Positions 17,961-27,550 of a stretch of DNA of 58,923 nt are shown in pieces (position 1 is the first letter of the stretch; each line of letters starts with the position of its first letter). The stretch is from NCBI GenBank assembly GCA_003243455.1, contig QFQS01000010.1, positions 1 through 58,923 of the forward strand, in the 5' to 3' direction. The DNA comes from Cereibacter sphaeroides (lineage in GTDB: Bacteria > Pseudomonadota > Alphaproteobacteria > Rhodobacterales > Rhodobacteraceae). The position numbers and the translations under genes are program-made. The notes below the pieces were generated by a model. That model saw nothing but the letters and a program-made list of their open reading frames with translations, did no database searches and had not been told where the DNA came from.

Positions 17961-18352
17961 TGCCAAACTTCGCCGCAATTAAAGCGAATGCACGCAGGGC
18001 CGTTCACGCGGCCTTTGCGTATTCAGCTACCTATCAGGATAGCTCTCTCGATGCCGCCGTCGACATCACCGTCCGCTGGCACAACCGCCTTGTGCTTCTC
18101 GGCGACTTCCAGGACTCCGGTTACTCCAACGTGGTCGACGGCATCGAAAGAATTATCTTCAATCTCGAAGAACTGGCCACCGTGAAAATCATGGTCGGCG
18201 GTGTCGAGTCAGAAGGTTTGACTCCTCGCAAAAATGCAGTCATCAAGATCACCGACGTCGGGTTCGAAGGCACCGAGCTTATTCTCGAAGCGCGTGAACC
18301 GAAGGTCGGCCCAATCGAAGAGAAGTGGCAAGTCATTCGCGGTGATGTATGA
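17960..18352 (+). CDS. head-tail joining protein (lambda gpFII-like)
   Basis: 130 residues, start ATG overlapping the previous TAA (taATG). Beta-rich with a repeated strand pattern and an acidic middle (FEGTELILEAREPKVGPIEE), matching the Phage_attach/FII family in length and order. It would form the ring connecting the gpW-like layer to the tail. The C-terminus overlaps the next gene by ATGA. Confidence 0.7.
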   Translation: MPNFAAIKANARRAVHAAFAYSATYQDSSLDAAVDITVRWHNRLVLLGDFQDSGYSNVVDGIERIIFNLEELATVKIMVGGVESEGLTPRKNAVIKITDVGFEGTELILEAREPKVGPIEEKWQVIRGDV

Positions 18353-18975
18353 CCGTAAACATCGTCACCGCAGGATCGCAGGAGCTGGTGCGGTATCTGG
18401 AGACGATGCCGGAGTTAACTTCCCGCGCGATGCGACTGGCCATCAACGAGGTGGCAAAGCGTTCAGGTATGTCGGCCATCAAAAAGCAGATGCTCGACGA
18501 GATTGCCTTCCCTACCGGGTACCTCAATCCGGAACGCCTCAAAGTCACTAAGCAGGCGAGCGACACCAACCTCGAAGCCGTCATCACCGGCCGCAAACGT
18601 GCCACCAGCCTCGCGCGCTTCGTGCAGGGCAATCCGGTACCGAACAGCAAGCGGGGAGGCGGACTTTCCGTACGCGTGCAGAAGGGTCGCACCACCTACC
18701 TGAAAAACGCATGGCTGGTACGGCTCAATAAGGGCGCCAGCTATTCCGAAGACAATTTCAACCTCGGCCTCGCGGTTCGTCTCCAACCGGGCGAAAAGCT
18801 GGCCAACAAACGGACTGGCCATAAATCGTGGCTGGTGCCGAATAAAGTCGCGCTACTCTACGGCCCATCCGTAGACCAGGTCTTCTCCGGCGTCATCGCC
18901 GACATGGGGCCGCAGATTGGCAATATGGTGGCAGCAGCGTTCCACCGCAACTTTGCGAGACTGACCAATGGCTGA
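18349..18975 (+). CDS. minor tail protein (lambda gpZ-like)
   Basis: 208 residues. The helix TSRAMRLAINEVAKRSGMSAIKKQM near the N-terminus and GYLNPERLKVTKQASD are characteristic of the prophage minor tail protein Z family; a basic middle (KRATSLARFVQG) follows. The gene order FII-Z-U-V is the lambda tail order. It probably acts in tail-end completion. Overlaps its neighbours by 4 and 8 bases. Confidence 0.8.
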   Translation: MTVNIVTAGSQELVRYLETMPELTSRAMRLAINEVAKRSGMSAIKKQMLDEIAFPTGYLNPERLKVTKQASDTNLEAVITGRKRATSLARFVQGNPVPNSKRGGGLSVRVQKGRTTYLKNAWLVRLNKGASYSEDNFNLGLAVRLQPGEKLANKRTGHKSWLVPNKVALLYGPSVDQVFSGVIADMGPQIGNMVAAAFHRNFARLTNG

Positions 18976-19471
18976 ACATAAAAGATTGACCATACTCAAA
19001 GCATTAACGGCGCATCTCGAATCGATCTTCGGGGATGACCTGTATTCGCACGACCTGCGAGGCAAAGTGTTCCGTGGCCGTGCGGTGTTCGGGGCGGACG
19101 ACCCAATGCCGTGTGTGTCACTGCTGGAGGGGAAAGCGACGGACTACGGTCAGTTTGCAGACACCAACGAGAGCGTGCGAAAGGATTCGTGGCTTCTGCT
19201 AATCCAGGGATGGGTCAAGGATGACCCGCTTAACCCGACTGACCCGGCATACGGATTGCTGGCGGACGTCGAAGCACGACTGTCTGATATTATCGCGCAG
19301 GACGAGAGAGGAAAGCCAAAATATCCAGGCATCTATCTTCTCGGTGGGTTAATATCCAGTCTGACCATCGCGGCGCCAGTAGTTCGACCGCCGGAAGATG
19401 GACTATCGAGCAGGGCGTTTTTCTACCTACCTGTTTTGGTAGGATTGAAATCGGACTTAACCAAACCTTAA
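18968..19471 (+). CDS. tail terminator-like protein (gpU position)
   Basis: 167 residues. Compact alpha/beta pattern: an N-terminal helix (TILKALTAHLESIFG), a strand region with PMPCVSLLEG, a core strand SWLLLIQGWV, and a helix LLADVEARLSDII. This resembles phage tail terminator proteins that cap tail polymerisation. It lies between gpZ-like and tail tube genes as lambda gpU does. Assigned by fold pattern and order. Confidence 0.65.
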   Translation: MAEHKRLTILKALTAHLESIFGDDLYSHDLRGKVFRGRAVFGADDPMPCVSLLEGKATDYGQFADTNESVRKDSWLLLIQGWVKDDPLNPTDPAYGLLADVEARLSDIIAQDERGKPKYPGIYLLGGLISSLTIAAPVVRPPEDGLSSRAFFYLPVLVGLKSDLTKP

Positions 19472-19483
19472 CGGGAGGGCGAA

Positions 19484-20626
19484 ATGCCTACTTACGAACC
19501 GAACTATGTCGTTGGTCGTGGTCGCCTTTATTTTGACAAGTTCAAAAAAGGCTCCAACAACTCCGAGAGTGGAGAGCTGTACTTCGGCAACTCGCCAGAG
19601 TTCACGCTGACCACCGATTCGGAGACACTGGATCATTATTCCTCCGAGCACGGCCTGCGTGAAATGGACGCATCGGTACTGCTGGAACTGACCCAGGGTG
19701 GCAACTTCACCGTTGACGAAATCAACGCCGACAACCTGGCGCTGTTCTTCCTCGGCGAAAAATCCACCATCACCCAGACTCAGGCGACAGACCGAAAAGA
19801 GACTTTCGAGCTGATCAAAAAGGGTCGTTACTATCAGCTGGGCGCAGATGAAGTCACTCCGTCAGGCGTGCGCAACATCACCAACTTCCAGATCGTTGTA
19901 GCCGCAGCTGGCACGTCGATCTCTACCGGTTCCGGCGACATCACCTCCATCCCAGGTGCCACCCCGCTGCCGTCTGACCAGTACGAGATTGAAGTGGAAA
20001 CCGGTCGTCTGTACATCGAGCCGGACGCAGCCAACGTACCAGGGGCGGGCATGACTGCCGCTGTACAGTACGATGTCGACGCCCAGACCCGTACGATTGT
20101 CATCGGCAAGTCCGATATGATCTACGGCGCACTGCGCTTCCTGTCCGATAACCCGGTCGGCACCAACAAGGATTACTTCTTCCCGAAAGTAGCCCTGCAG
20201 CCGGACGGCGACTACGCGCTTAAAGGCGACGACTGGCAGGTAATGTCCTTCTCCTTCCGCGCGATGAAGAAGAACAGCAACCTGCAGCGCCTGTACATCG
20301 ACATCCACGACGAGTCGAGCAACCCTGCTCCGGTACCAGCGACGTACACCATTACGTCCTCACCGGCAGCGACTACAGGTGCAGTGGGAACTCCGGTGAA
20401 CGTCACCTTTACGGTACGTGACCAGAACAACCAGGTTGTGAGCGGCAAGACCGTGAACTTCTCTGCGAACTCCGGTTCCACCGTAACGCCGACTACCGGG
20501 TCGACCAACGCGTCAGGCCAGATCGTTGTGGCGTTGAACCGCGCAGCCGCTGGATCCGGAACCGTCACCGGTACAGTCCAGGATGGCGGGGCGACCAACA
20601 CCAGCACCGCAGTAACGTTCTCCTAA
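19484..20626 (+). CDS. major tail tube protein with C-terminal Ig-like domain
   Basis: 380 residues. Residues about 1-285 are the tube domain: VGRGRLYFDKF, EFTLTTDSETLDHYSS and a C-terminal RAMKKNSNLQRLYIDI. Residues about 288-380 form a bacterial Ig-like (Big_1 type) domain with AVGTPVNVTFTVRDQNN, GKTVNFSANSGS and TNASGQIVVALNR. Such an added domain decorates the outside of some siphovirus tail tubes, as in lambda gpV. Ribosome site GGGAGG. A strong terminator follows. Confidence 0.88.
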   Translation: MPTYEPNYVVGRGRLYFDKFKKGSNNSESGELYFGNSPEFTLTTDSETLDHYSSEHGLREMDASVLLELTQGGNFTVDEINADNLALFFLGEKSTITQTQATDRKETFELIKKGRYYQLGADEVTPSGVRNITNFQIVVAAAGTSISTGSGDITSIPGATPLPSDQYEIEVETGRLYIEPDAANVPGAGMTAAVQYDVDAQTRTIVIGKSDMIYGALRFLSDNPVGTNKDYFFPKVALQPDGDYALKGDDWQVMSFSFRAMKKNSNLQRLYIDIHDESSNPAPVPATYTITSSPAATTGAVGTPVNVTFTVRDQNNQVVSGKTVNFSANSGSTVTPTTGSTNASGQIVVALNRAAAGSGTVTGTVQDGGATNTSTAVTFS

Positions 20627-20642
20627 AAGCGGAACGACACGG

Positions 20643-20666
20643 AAAGCGCCTACGGGCGCTTTTCTT
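20643..20666 (+). terminator. intrinsic terminator after the tail tube gene
   Basis: AAAGCGCC stem, TACG loop, GGCGCTTT stem (20643-20662) followed by TCTT. It explains how tube protein can be made in excess over the downstream chaperone and tape measure. Confidence 0.85.
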
Positions 20667-20674
20667 GTATTCAG

Positions 20675-20717
20675 CTCCGGCCTTTGTGCTAAATTAGCGA
20701 TGTTTAGCAAACCGGAG
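20675..20717 (+). promoter_or_regulatory. leader stem-loop covering the chaperone ribosome site
   Basis: Two nested stems: CTCCGG (20675-20680) with CCGGAG (20712-20717), and TGCTAAA (20687-20693) with TTTAGCA (20703-20709) around a 9-base loop. The outer 3-prime arm contains the GGAG ribosome site of the gene starting at 20726, so folding would restrict translation of the tail chaperone. Confidence 0.65.
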
Positions 20718-20725
20718 CGTCCACT

Positions 20726-21178
20726 ATGTCATTATCAGAATATCAACCAGAAACACTGTCAGTAACGGCTAAAAAAGTATCCTTCGAGGTACGCGGCCTG
20801 TCCTTCATCGACATGTCTTCCCTGCTGCGTACGCACATGGATGACCTCGAATCTCTCTTCACCATGTACGAAAATGAAGCGAACAACATCTCCTTCGGCA
20901 ACGCGGCGATGGCTCGATACATGACCCGACTTATCGCCGATGCCCCAGGTCTGGTCGCGCACATCATCGCGCTGGCCGCTGACGAGCCGGAGATGGTAAA
21001 TAACGCCCGACGCCTGCCGCTGCTCGTGCAGGTTGACGCCCTCAAGAAGATCGGCACGTTGACCTTCGAAGAGGCAGGCGGCGCAAAAAAGCTGTTCGAC
21101 CAGGTGATGAATCTGGTCAAGGAGATGACGCCCCCCGCGCCGACCTCCAAAGGCCCAAATCGCCGCGCGAGAAAATAA
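20726..21178 (+). CDS. tail assembly chaperone (lambda gpG-like)
   Basis: 150 residues. Mostly helical, with an N-terminal strand segment (TAKKVSFEVRGLSFIDMSSL), size and position of lambda gpG between tail tube and tape measure. It coats the tape measure before tube polymerisation. The end is Pro/Lys/Arg rich and lies just where a -1 shift would extend it into the adjacent open frame. Confidence 0.85.
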   Translation: MSLSEYQPETLSVTAKKVSFEVRGLSFIDMSSLLRTHMDDLESLFTMYENEANNISFGNAAMARYMTRLIADAPGLVAHIIALAADEPEMVNNARRLPLLVQVDALKKIGTLTFEEAGGAKKLFDQVMNLVKEMTPPAPTSKGPNRRARK

Positions 21179-21417
21179 ACGAGTACATCTATGGGATCCG
21201 TGAGCAGGTCAGCCTGCTCCTATCCGAAGGCCACCCACACGCAGGTCGGTACCCACTGGCCCGCGTGGGAGAAGAAGCAGCGATTGTGAGACGTCGGCAT
21301 AACAGCCGGATGGTCACGGAATCAACGCTGATGCAGGCTTGTATCGGAGCCATCCTTAACGGCAAGAAAGGCTCTAAGCATTATCAAAAACTGATTAAGG
21401 ACTTGAACCGTGGCTAA
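20726..21417 (+). CDS. frameshifted tail assembly chaperone (gpG-T-like fusion)
   Basis: The region after the chaperone stop has no independent start, but the -1 frame is open without a stop until TAA at 21415-21417, which overlaps the tape measure start. Its text is protein-like (REKINEYIYGIREQ, GRYPLARVGEEAAIVRRR). Candidate slip points are a run of six C in ACG-CCC-CCC-GCG near 21127 and the A-AAA before the UAA near 21172. Programmed -1 shifting between two tail chaperones at this place is standard in siphophages. The exact slippery codon is undecided, so the join between the two frames is approximate. Confidence 0.78.
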
Positions 21418-24400
21418 CACTTCATCCAAAGACGTTGAGCTTAGGATCCGGGCAAGGGACTACAGCCAGAAGACGTTGAAGCAGATCACAACTGCTATCA
21501 CGGAAATGACGAAAGCCCAGGATCAGCAGCGCCAATCCGCTGAACGCGGAGAGACATCTGCAAAAGACCTCGAAGCCAGCTACCGCAAACTGGAAAGTGC
21601 GGGACAGGCGCTGCTTAAACTCAACTCTTTGGTTGAAGTCTATAAGCGTCAATCTGCCGCGCTGGAAGACCAGCGCAAGAAGGTAGAGCTGGCGGTACAG
21701 AAGCAGCAGGAGCTGCAAAACCAGTACAACACGACCGACAAAGTCACGAAGAAGCTGGAGACCTCGCTGGGCCGCGCTAACGCTGCCGTCGAGCGGGCGA
21801 ACAAGGCTTTCGACAGTGCGCAGTCGCGCGTGGCCAGAACCGCGGGTGAACTGGATCGGTACGGCGTTTCCACAACCAACCTCGCCCAGCAGCAGCAGGC
21901 AATCGTGGCGGGCGTTGGTCGTGTCAACTCCGCACTGGAGCGTCAGGATAAAATCATCCAGCAGGTGCCGTCCGAGGTTAAGCGCTATAACGCTGCGTGG
22001 GATGAAGCCATCGCCACGAACAACCGGATGGACGAGGCTACCAGACAAGCCCAGCTGCGCATGGAAGAGCAGGCGCACGCCCAGGACAAAGTCATCACCA
22101 ACCTGCGTCGCCAGGCGAATGAAGCACTGGCTGCAGCGAAAGGCTATCAAACGCTGGCCCGTGTCGTCGCTACCACAACCCGTGGCGGGAACAACGGACT
22201 GGCGAGTCAGCTCACCGAAATCGTATCGCCTGCGGCCGCTGCGCGCTCGTCGCTGGCAGGACTGGAAAAGCAGGTTGATTCGCTGGCGCGGGAAACCGCT
22301 GGCGCTGGTAAAGAGATCACCAACGCTGCCCAGAAACTGAAAGACCTGCAGGCGGCGCAGCAGTCCGCCGTCGGTATGGCCAAACTGATTGACCAGTTCA
22401 AACAGCAGGTCGTGGCCGTACGAAATGCGCGGGCAGCATATCAGGAAGCGCGGGCGGAGGTTCGTCAGCTCGCCAACCAGATGCGTACGGCGCAGACAGA
22501 CTCGGCAAACTTCGGTCAGCAGATGCAGGCCGCGCAGCAGAAGCTCAACGCCGCCGCTGCCGCGCTACGCAGCACGGGCACTGCGGCTCGCCAAACGCAG
22601 GGCGCTCTCCGGCAGGCAGGCGTGGACACACGCGTCTTATCTCAGGAAGAGGATCGCCTGCGCAACACCACGCAGCAGACCGTGTCTATCATCGACCGGC
22701 TGACAGAGGCCGTGAAGCGGAACAGCGGCGCCACGCGAGACGGGGCGAAGGCATTCTCCTTCTTTGCCGACAGTGGCCGTACGACCCTGTCCACGATGCA
22801 ACGTATTCGAGGTGAAGTGCTGGCGCTGGTCACGACCTACGCTGGTCTGCAGGGCGGCATTAATCTGGCGGCCGGCGCGATTGATATTTATAAGACCCGC
22901 CAGCAGGCGCTGATTAAAATCTCGCAGGTTGTCGGCAAAGACCAGAACACGCTGAACGCTGAGTGGGAATACATGATTGGCCTGGCTAACCGCCTGGGCA
23001 TCAAGCTGGAAGACGTGGCGAAAGGCTACACGTCGTTTGCGGTGGCGGCGAAAGCGTCCGGCATCTCGATCCAGCAAACCCGTTTCATCTTCGAATCCGT
23101 GGCAAAAGCCGGTCGTGTGTTCCACCTCTCGGCGGACGACATGAACGGCGTGTTCCGCGCGCTCCAGCAGATGCTGTCCAAAGGTCAGGTCTACGCAGAA
23201 GAACTTACCGGTCAGCTGGGCGAACGTCTGCCTGCGGCGGTGGCGCTGTTTGCGAAAGGCATGAACATGACGACGGCTGAATTGCTGAAAGCCATGTCCA
23301 ACGGGGAAATCGCAGCAGACGCGGTTATCAACTTCGCCCGTGAGAACGCCAAAGCCATCGACGCAGAATTGGCCACCGCCGAAAAAGGCGTTGATGCGAT
23401 GGAAGCGCGCGCGGCAAACGCGATGTCCATGTTCAAACTGGCGCTGGCGGATTCAGGATTCATAGAGGCGTACGTCAACATGCTGGCGAAGCTGACCGAG
23501 TTCCTGAGCAGTCCGGACGGCAAAGAGGCGGCTATCGCGCTGGGGCAGGCGTTCTCTCAGGCGGCAGACGCAATCGTGTGGTGCACGCAGAACGTTGACA
23601 CCCTGATTACGGTGCTGCAGGTGCTGGCAGGCATTCAGGTTGTTCGCTGGCTCGCAGGTATCTATCAGGGGTTCGTCCAGCTGCTGCCGGTGATGAAAAA
23701 GATGGGCGATGTCGGGCAGGGCATTCTGTCCTTCCTGGAGAAATTTGCCGCCCGTCTTGCGACCGGTACCGGCGCGGCGAAAGTGCTGGGCCTTGCGCTG
23801 GGCGGACTGGCGCGGGCAATTCCGTACGTTGGGTGGGCGCTGCTGGCCTATGACATCGGGGCCATCTTCTACCAGCAGTCGAAGACTTTCGCTAAGGCCG
23901 TCGACGAAGTGGTGCGGGATTTCAAAAACCTCGCCAATCAGATCATCGCTATTATCCAGACGCCGTCAGCAGCATTGCAGGACATGGCGTACGCCATTGT
24001 GCGGCCGCTGACCACGCTGTTCGCGTCGACGTTGCAAAGCATTGCGAAGTGGATCGCTGACGTGCTGCGCCTCATTCCGGGCGTCGGCGATAACCTGGCG
24101 GATTGGGCGCTGCAGGCGGCGGACAACCTGACCAAAGAAAACCGTGATATGTTCCAGAACGTGAAAGGGATCTGGGGCGACGTGAACAAAGAGTGGAACC
24201 GTATGAATGACGAGATCGTCAAGAAATACGATAACACCATGTCCGACGTCGTGAAGAAGACCCTTAACGCTAAGGTACAGATGCTGCAGGCAGACCTGGG
24301 TGCTGCAACCGGCTTCCAGTATACGGAAGACCCAGGCGGCGGCGTCACGCCTCGTCAGCGTGAGATTCAGGCGCTGACGAAAGAGTTCGACAAACAGACC

Positions 24401-25843
24401 AAAGCCGCAGAGAAAGCAGAGCTGGCGGGCAAGAAAGCGTTGCAGCGGAAGAACCTGTCAGGTCGCCTCGCGCTGGTGGACGAGGAATACGCCCCGCAGA
24501 TGAAACGTGCGCAGGCGGTCGGCGGCGAAGAGGGCAAGAAGCTGGTGGCGCAGCTGAACTCCATTATCGCGGCCCGTAAGCGCGCCGAGACCGACGAGTA
24601 CAACGCATCGCAGCGTTCCTCTACCGGCATCGACAAACGTGCGCGCGCCATCGAGAACCTGATTCAGAAATACAAAGAGCTGCAGGCGTCAATCCAGCTC
24701 AAACAAACTGACCAGGATCCTACGGCATCCCTGGCCGACCGCATCTCCGCTGCCGTGACGAAGTCCAACACGCAGTTCGACGAGCTGATCGCCAAGTCCA
24801 ACAAGCTGGGCGGCGATGACGGTAAGCGCCTGGCGGAGCAGTACACGGCGCTGAAAGCGGTCAATGCTGAATACCTGAACCAGAAGATGCAACTGGAAGA
24901 AGTCGAGCGCCTGCAAAACAAGGTCAACTCGCAGATGAACATCCGCAAGTCGCGTATCGAGGAAGTGAACTCGAAGCGCCAGGCGGGTGTTATCAGCGAA
25001 GACCAGCAGGTCGCATCGGTCAACCAGATCAATCAGGAAACGCAGGCACCGATCGAGAACTCCCTGAACCAGCTGGAGGCGCAAGCCGCCGCGTCGAAAG
25101 ACCTGCTGGGGCCGGAGAAGTGGGCCGAGATCCAGGCAGGCATTGCCGCAACGAAAGCGTCGCTGGTCGACCTGACCGGCACGTTCACCACGATGGACAC
25201 GACAATCGTGCAGGGCGTGCTGGACGGAATGGCCACCGCGCTGAACAGTATTGTCGCCGAGCTGGTCAAAGTGGGTACTGGCGCGCAAAGCATGGGTGAA
25301 GCGTTCTCCGCTGCGGGTGTGGCGGTGCTGCAGTTCTTCGCGCAGTTCCTCCAGAAGATCGCAATCGCAATCCTGCAGCAGATGGCACTGAACGCTATCG
25401 CAGGGATGGGCGGCGGTATCGGTAGCGCGGCGGCTGCGATGGGCGGCGTGGCAGCGAAACACAATGGCGGCGTCATCGGCAACGCCAGCGGTGAGGGCCA
25501 GCAGACCCGCTCGATGAACCCGGCATGGTTCGTCAACGCACGTCGGTATCATGATGGCGGTCTTCCGGGCTTGAAATCTGACGAGGTACCGGCCATTCTG
25601 CAGAAAGGCGAGCAGGTGCTGGACAAGAATGACCCGAATAACATTCTCAACCAGAACGCCAGCCAGTCCTCTTCGCAATCACCAGGCGACAGCTATCGCT
25701 TCGTGCTGGTGGACGACAGAGCTAAAGTGCCGGAGGCAATGAACACACCGGAAGGTGAGAAGGCCATCCTGCAGATCCTGACGAGAAACGCACCAACCGT
25801 GCGGAACATCGTCGGCAAGAAGAGTAACGGGAGAAACGGATAA
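21410..25843 (+). CDS. tail tape measure protein
   Basis: 1477 residues from GTG at 21410, overlapping the chaperone extension. Residues about 1-440 are long coiled coil rich in Gln, Ala and Arg. Residues about 500-660 contain the tape measure N-terminal signature (GLANRLGIKLEDVAKGYTSF, GVFRALQQMLSKGQVYAEEL, GQLGERLPAAVALFAKGM). Several hydrophobic stretches around 720-830 and 1300-1345 could be the membrane-active parts. It sets tail length: at about 1.5 angstrom per residue the tail would be near 220 nm. Confidence 0.95.
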   Translation: MANTSSKDVELRIRARDYSQKTLKQITTAITEMTKAQDQQRQSAERGETSAKDLEASYRKLESAGQALLKLNSLVEVYKRQSAALEDQRKKVELAVQKQQELQNQYNTTDKVTKKLETSLGRANAAVERANKAFDSAQSRVARTAGELDRYGVSTTNLAQQQQAIVAGVGRVNSALERQDKIIQQVPSEVKRYNAAWDEAIATNNRMDEATRQAQLRMEEQAHAQDKVITNLRRQANEALAAAKGYQTLARVVATTTRGGNNGLASQLTEIVSPAAAARSSLAGLEKQVDSLARETAGAGKEITNAAQKLKDLQAAQQSAVGMAKLIDQFKQQVVAVRNARAAYQEARAEVRQLANQMRTAQTDSANFGQQMQAAQQKLNAAAAALRSTGTAARQTQGALRQAGVDTRVLSQEEDRLRNTTQQTVSIIDRLTEAVKRNSGATRDGAKAFSFFADSGRTTLSTMQRIRGEVLALVTTYAGLQGGINLAAGAIDIYKTRQQALIKISQVVGKDQNTLNAEWEYMIGLANRLGIKLEDVAKGYTSFAVAAKASGISIQQTRFIFESVAKAGRVFHLSADDMNGVFRALQQMLSKGQVYAEELTGQLGERLPAAVALFAKGMNMTTAELLKAMSNGEIAADAVINFARENAKAIDAELATAEKGVDAMEARAANAMSMFKLALADSGFIEAYVNMLAKLTEFLSSPDGKEAAIALGQAFSQAADAIVWCTQNVDTLITVLQVLAGIQVVRWLAGIYQGFVQLLPVMKKMGDVGQGILSFLEKFAARLATGTGAAKVLGLALGGLARAIPYVGWALLAYDIGAIFYQQSKTFAKAVDEVVRDFKNLANQIIAIIQTPSAALQDMAYAIVRPLTTLFASTLQSIAKWIADVLRLIPGVGDNLADWALQAADNLTKENRDMFQNVKGIWGDVNKEWNRMNDEIVKKYDNTMSDVVKKTLNAKVQMLQADLGAATGFQYTEDPGGGVTPRQREIQALTKEFDKQTKAAEKAELAGKKALQRKNLSGRLALVDEEYAPQMKRAQAVGGEEGKKLVAQLNSIIAARKRAETDEYNASQRSSTGIDKRARAIENLIQKYKELQASIQLKQTDQDPTASLADRISAAVTKSNTQFDELIAKSNKLGGDDGKRLAEQYTALKAVNAEYLNQKMQLEEVERLQNKVNSQMNIRKSRIEEVNSKRQAGVISEDQQVASVNQINQETQAPIENSLNQLEAQAAASKDLLGPEKWAEIQAGIAATKASLVDLTGTFTTMDTTIVQGVLDGMATALNSIVAELVKVGTGAQSMGEAFSAAGVAVLQFFAQFLQKIAIAILQQMALNAIAGMGGGIGSAAAAMGGVAAKHNGGVIGNASGEGQQTRSMNPAWFVNARRYHDGGLPGLKSDEVPAILQKGEQVLDKNDPNNILNQNASQSSSQSPGDSYRFVLVDDRAKVPEAMNTPEGEKAILQILTRNAPTVRNIVGKKSNGRNG

Positions 25844-27540
25844 TGGCACTGACCGGTCTGCGTCCGCTTAAAGAGACCAACACACTCGGCAGCTCCGCGT
25901 CCAGATACGCCATTCTTAACGGTGCGTATGACATTTATGTTCAGGACGAGTATGACAAGGCAGGGGCCAACCAACCGTACTACGCCGCCAAGTGGATAAA
26001 ACTGGCGGCGGGCACGTATCAGGTTCGGTTCATCTTCGACGACACCGGAACCATGTCACTTAACGGCGGGGTGGCAGTAAACGGCAGTAACGGTGGCGGA
26101 TGGACGGTACCGGCAACCGGGTCTTTCACCGTGGCGAAAGACGACGTCTATCGGCTGGATCTTTTTTACCAGAACACACCGGACAAGACGCCGTCCTTCA
26201 TGTCGTACGAAATCCGCAAAGACGGTGTGCTGGTGGAGGTGTCGAGGGCGCAGGACTTTATCGGCGACCTCAAGCCGATCCCTGACGCCGCCCTGGGGCC
26301 AAAGCCACCGTACAATAGTGACGTGCGACTGAGCTATCCGATCTTCCTGCCGAAACCAGACTGGCAGTACGGCGTGATGGAACGACTGGAGTGGCTGACC
26401 GACGTTCTGCAGTCCGAGTCGGGGGCAGAACAGCGCCGTAAGCTGCGCCAGTACCCTCGCAGGTCGCTGGAGGCCACGTTCAGCCGCTTCGGTATCAACC
26501 GTAACCTGCTCGACAGCTACGTGGTCGGTGTAGGGCAGGCGAACGGCCTGGTGCCTCTCTGGTGGGACGAGACGAAGATCGAGAGCGCGTACGCTGGCAG
26601 TGTGGACATCTTCGGTGACTTTAAGCGCCGCGAGTTCTTCGTGAACGACGTGGTTATCATCCGGCGCGACAACGCTCTCGATTACGAGCTGAATATCGTG
26701 AAAGAGCGCTCGGACACGAAACTGGTCATGCTCTACGGCACGCAGAAGGACACACCGGGCGGCGCCTCGATCACACCAGTCCGCGTGGCTCAAATCCGCG
26801 AATCGATGAACGGCTCGCGCCTGACCGACGAGGTGCAGCAATACCAGCTGCGCTTCTTCACGGTGGAAGCCGCCAACTACACGACATTCTGGACGCAGCC
26901 GTTCTACGACCGGACGAACCTGCCGATCATCATGTGGAAGTTCGATTACCGCGAGCAGGTGGCCCTGACCTTTGACCGCAATGCCTACAGCTATGACAAT
27001 CAGGTCGGCAACCCGTACATCGTCGACCCTGGCAACGGAGCCACAACGGGCGTGAAACTCTCCTACCAGATTTACGGGCGGGAGATGATGCACGACTTTA
27101 AGCAGAACATTTATAAAATGTCGGGCCGCTGGCGGGAGTTCCACCTGCCGTCCGGACACAATGAGTTCGAGCTGTCCCGTGACATCTCCGAGAGCGAAGG
27201 CGCGCTCATTATCTACCGCAGTGGTTACTCGCAGTACAACCTGCGCAACCAGCCTATCCGGGGAGACATCCTTATCGAGATGTACGACGGTAGCTATGTC
27301 GCCAATACCGTCATCTCCAGCCGCGTTATCGGCGACGAGGAATGGCTGTTTTTAACCGAGACGATACCATCCACTCCCAAAGCCGAGGTACTTCGTATAA
27401 GCTACATGCCAAGAAGCCGGTTAGATATTGACGCCGTTGAAATCAACCGGTTGACTGACGCGGACGGAGCGAGCCTGGTATCACTGACCTGTAAGGCCAT
27501 TGTAGAAAGGAGAAACGCGCCGCCCGTGCCAATGACCTAG
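25843..27540 (+). CDS. minor tail protein, distal
   Basis: 565 residues, not assigned to a named family. The N-terminal 140 residues have a jelly-roll or PA14-like look (AAKWIKLAAGTYQVRFIFDD, YRLDLFYQNTPDKTPSFMSY). The centre is beta-rich with an Arg/Trp-rich stretch. Its ATG overlaps the tape measure TAA by one base. The position directly after the tape measure fits a distal tail or baseplate-ring protein; the N-terminal carbohydrate-binding-like fold is inference. Confidence 0.65.
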   Translation: MALTGLRPLKETNTLGSSASRYAILNGAYDIYVQDEYDKAGANQPYYAAKWIKLAAGTYQVRFIFDDTGTMSLNGGVAVNGSNGGGWTVPATGSFTVAKDDVYRLDLFYQNTPDKTPSFMSYEIRKDGVLVEVSRAQDFIGDLKPIPDAALGPKPPYNSDVRLSYPIFLPKPDWQYGVMERLEWLTDVLQSESGAEQRRKLRQYPRRSLEATFSRFGINRNLLDSYVVGVGQANGLVPLWWDETKIESAYAGSVDIFGDFKRREFFVNDVVIIRRDNALDYELNIVKERSDTKLVMLYGTQKDTPGGASITPVRVAQIRESMNGSRLTDEVQQYQLRFFTVEAANYTTFWTQPFYDRTNLPIIMWKFDYREQVALTFDRNAYSYDNQVGNPYIVDPGNGATTGVKLSYQIYGREMMHDFKQNIYKMSGRWREFHLPSGHNEFELSRDISESEGALIIYRSGYSQYNLRNQPIRGDILIEMYDGSYVANTVISSRVIGDEEWLFLTETIPSTPKAEVLRISYMPRSRLDIDAVEINRLTDADGASLVSLTCKAIVERRNAPPVPMT

Positions 27541-27550
27541 CGAGGCACAA

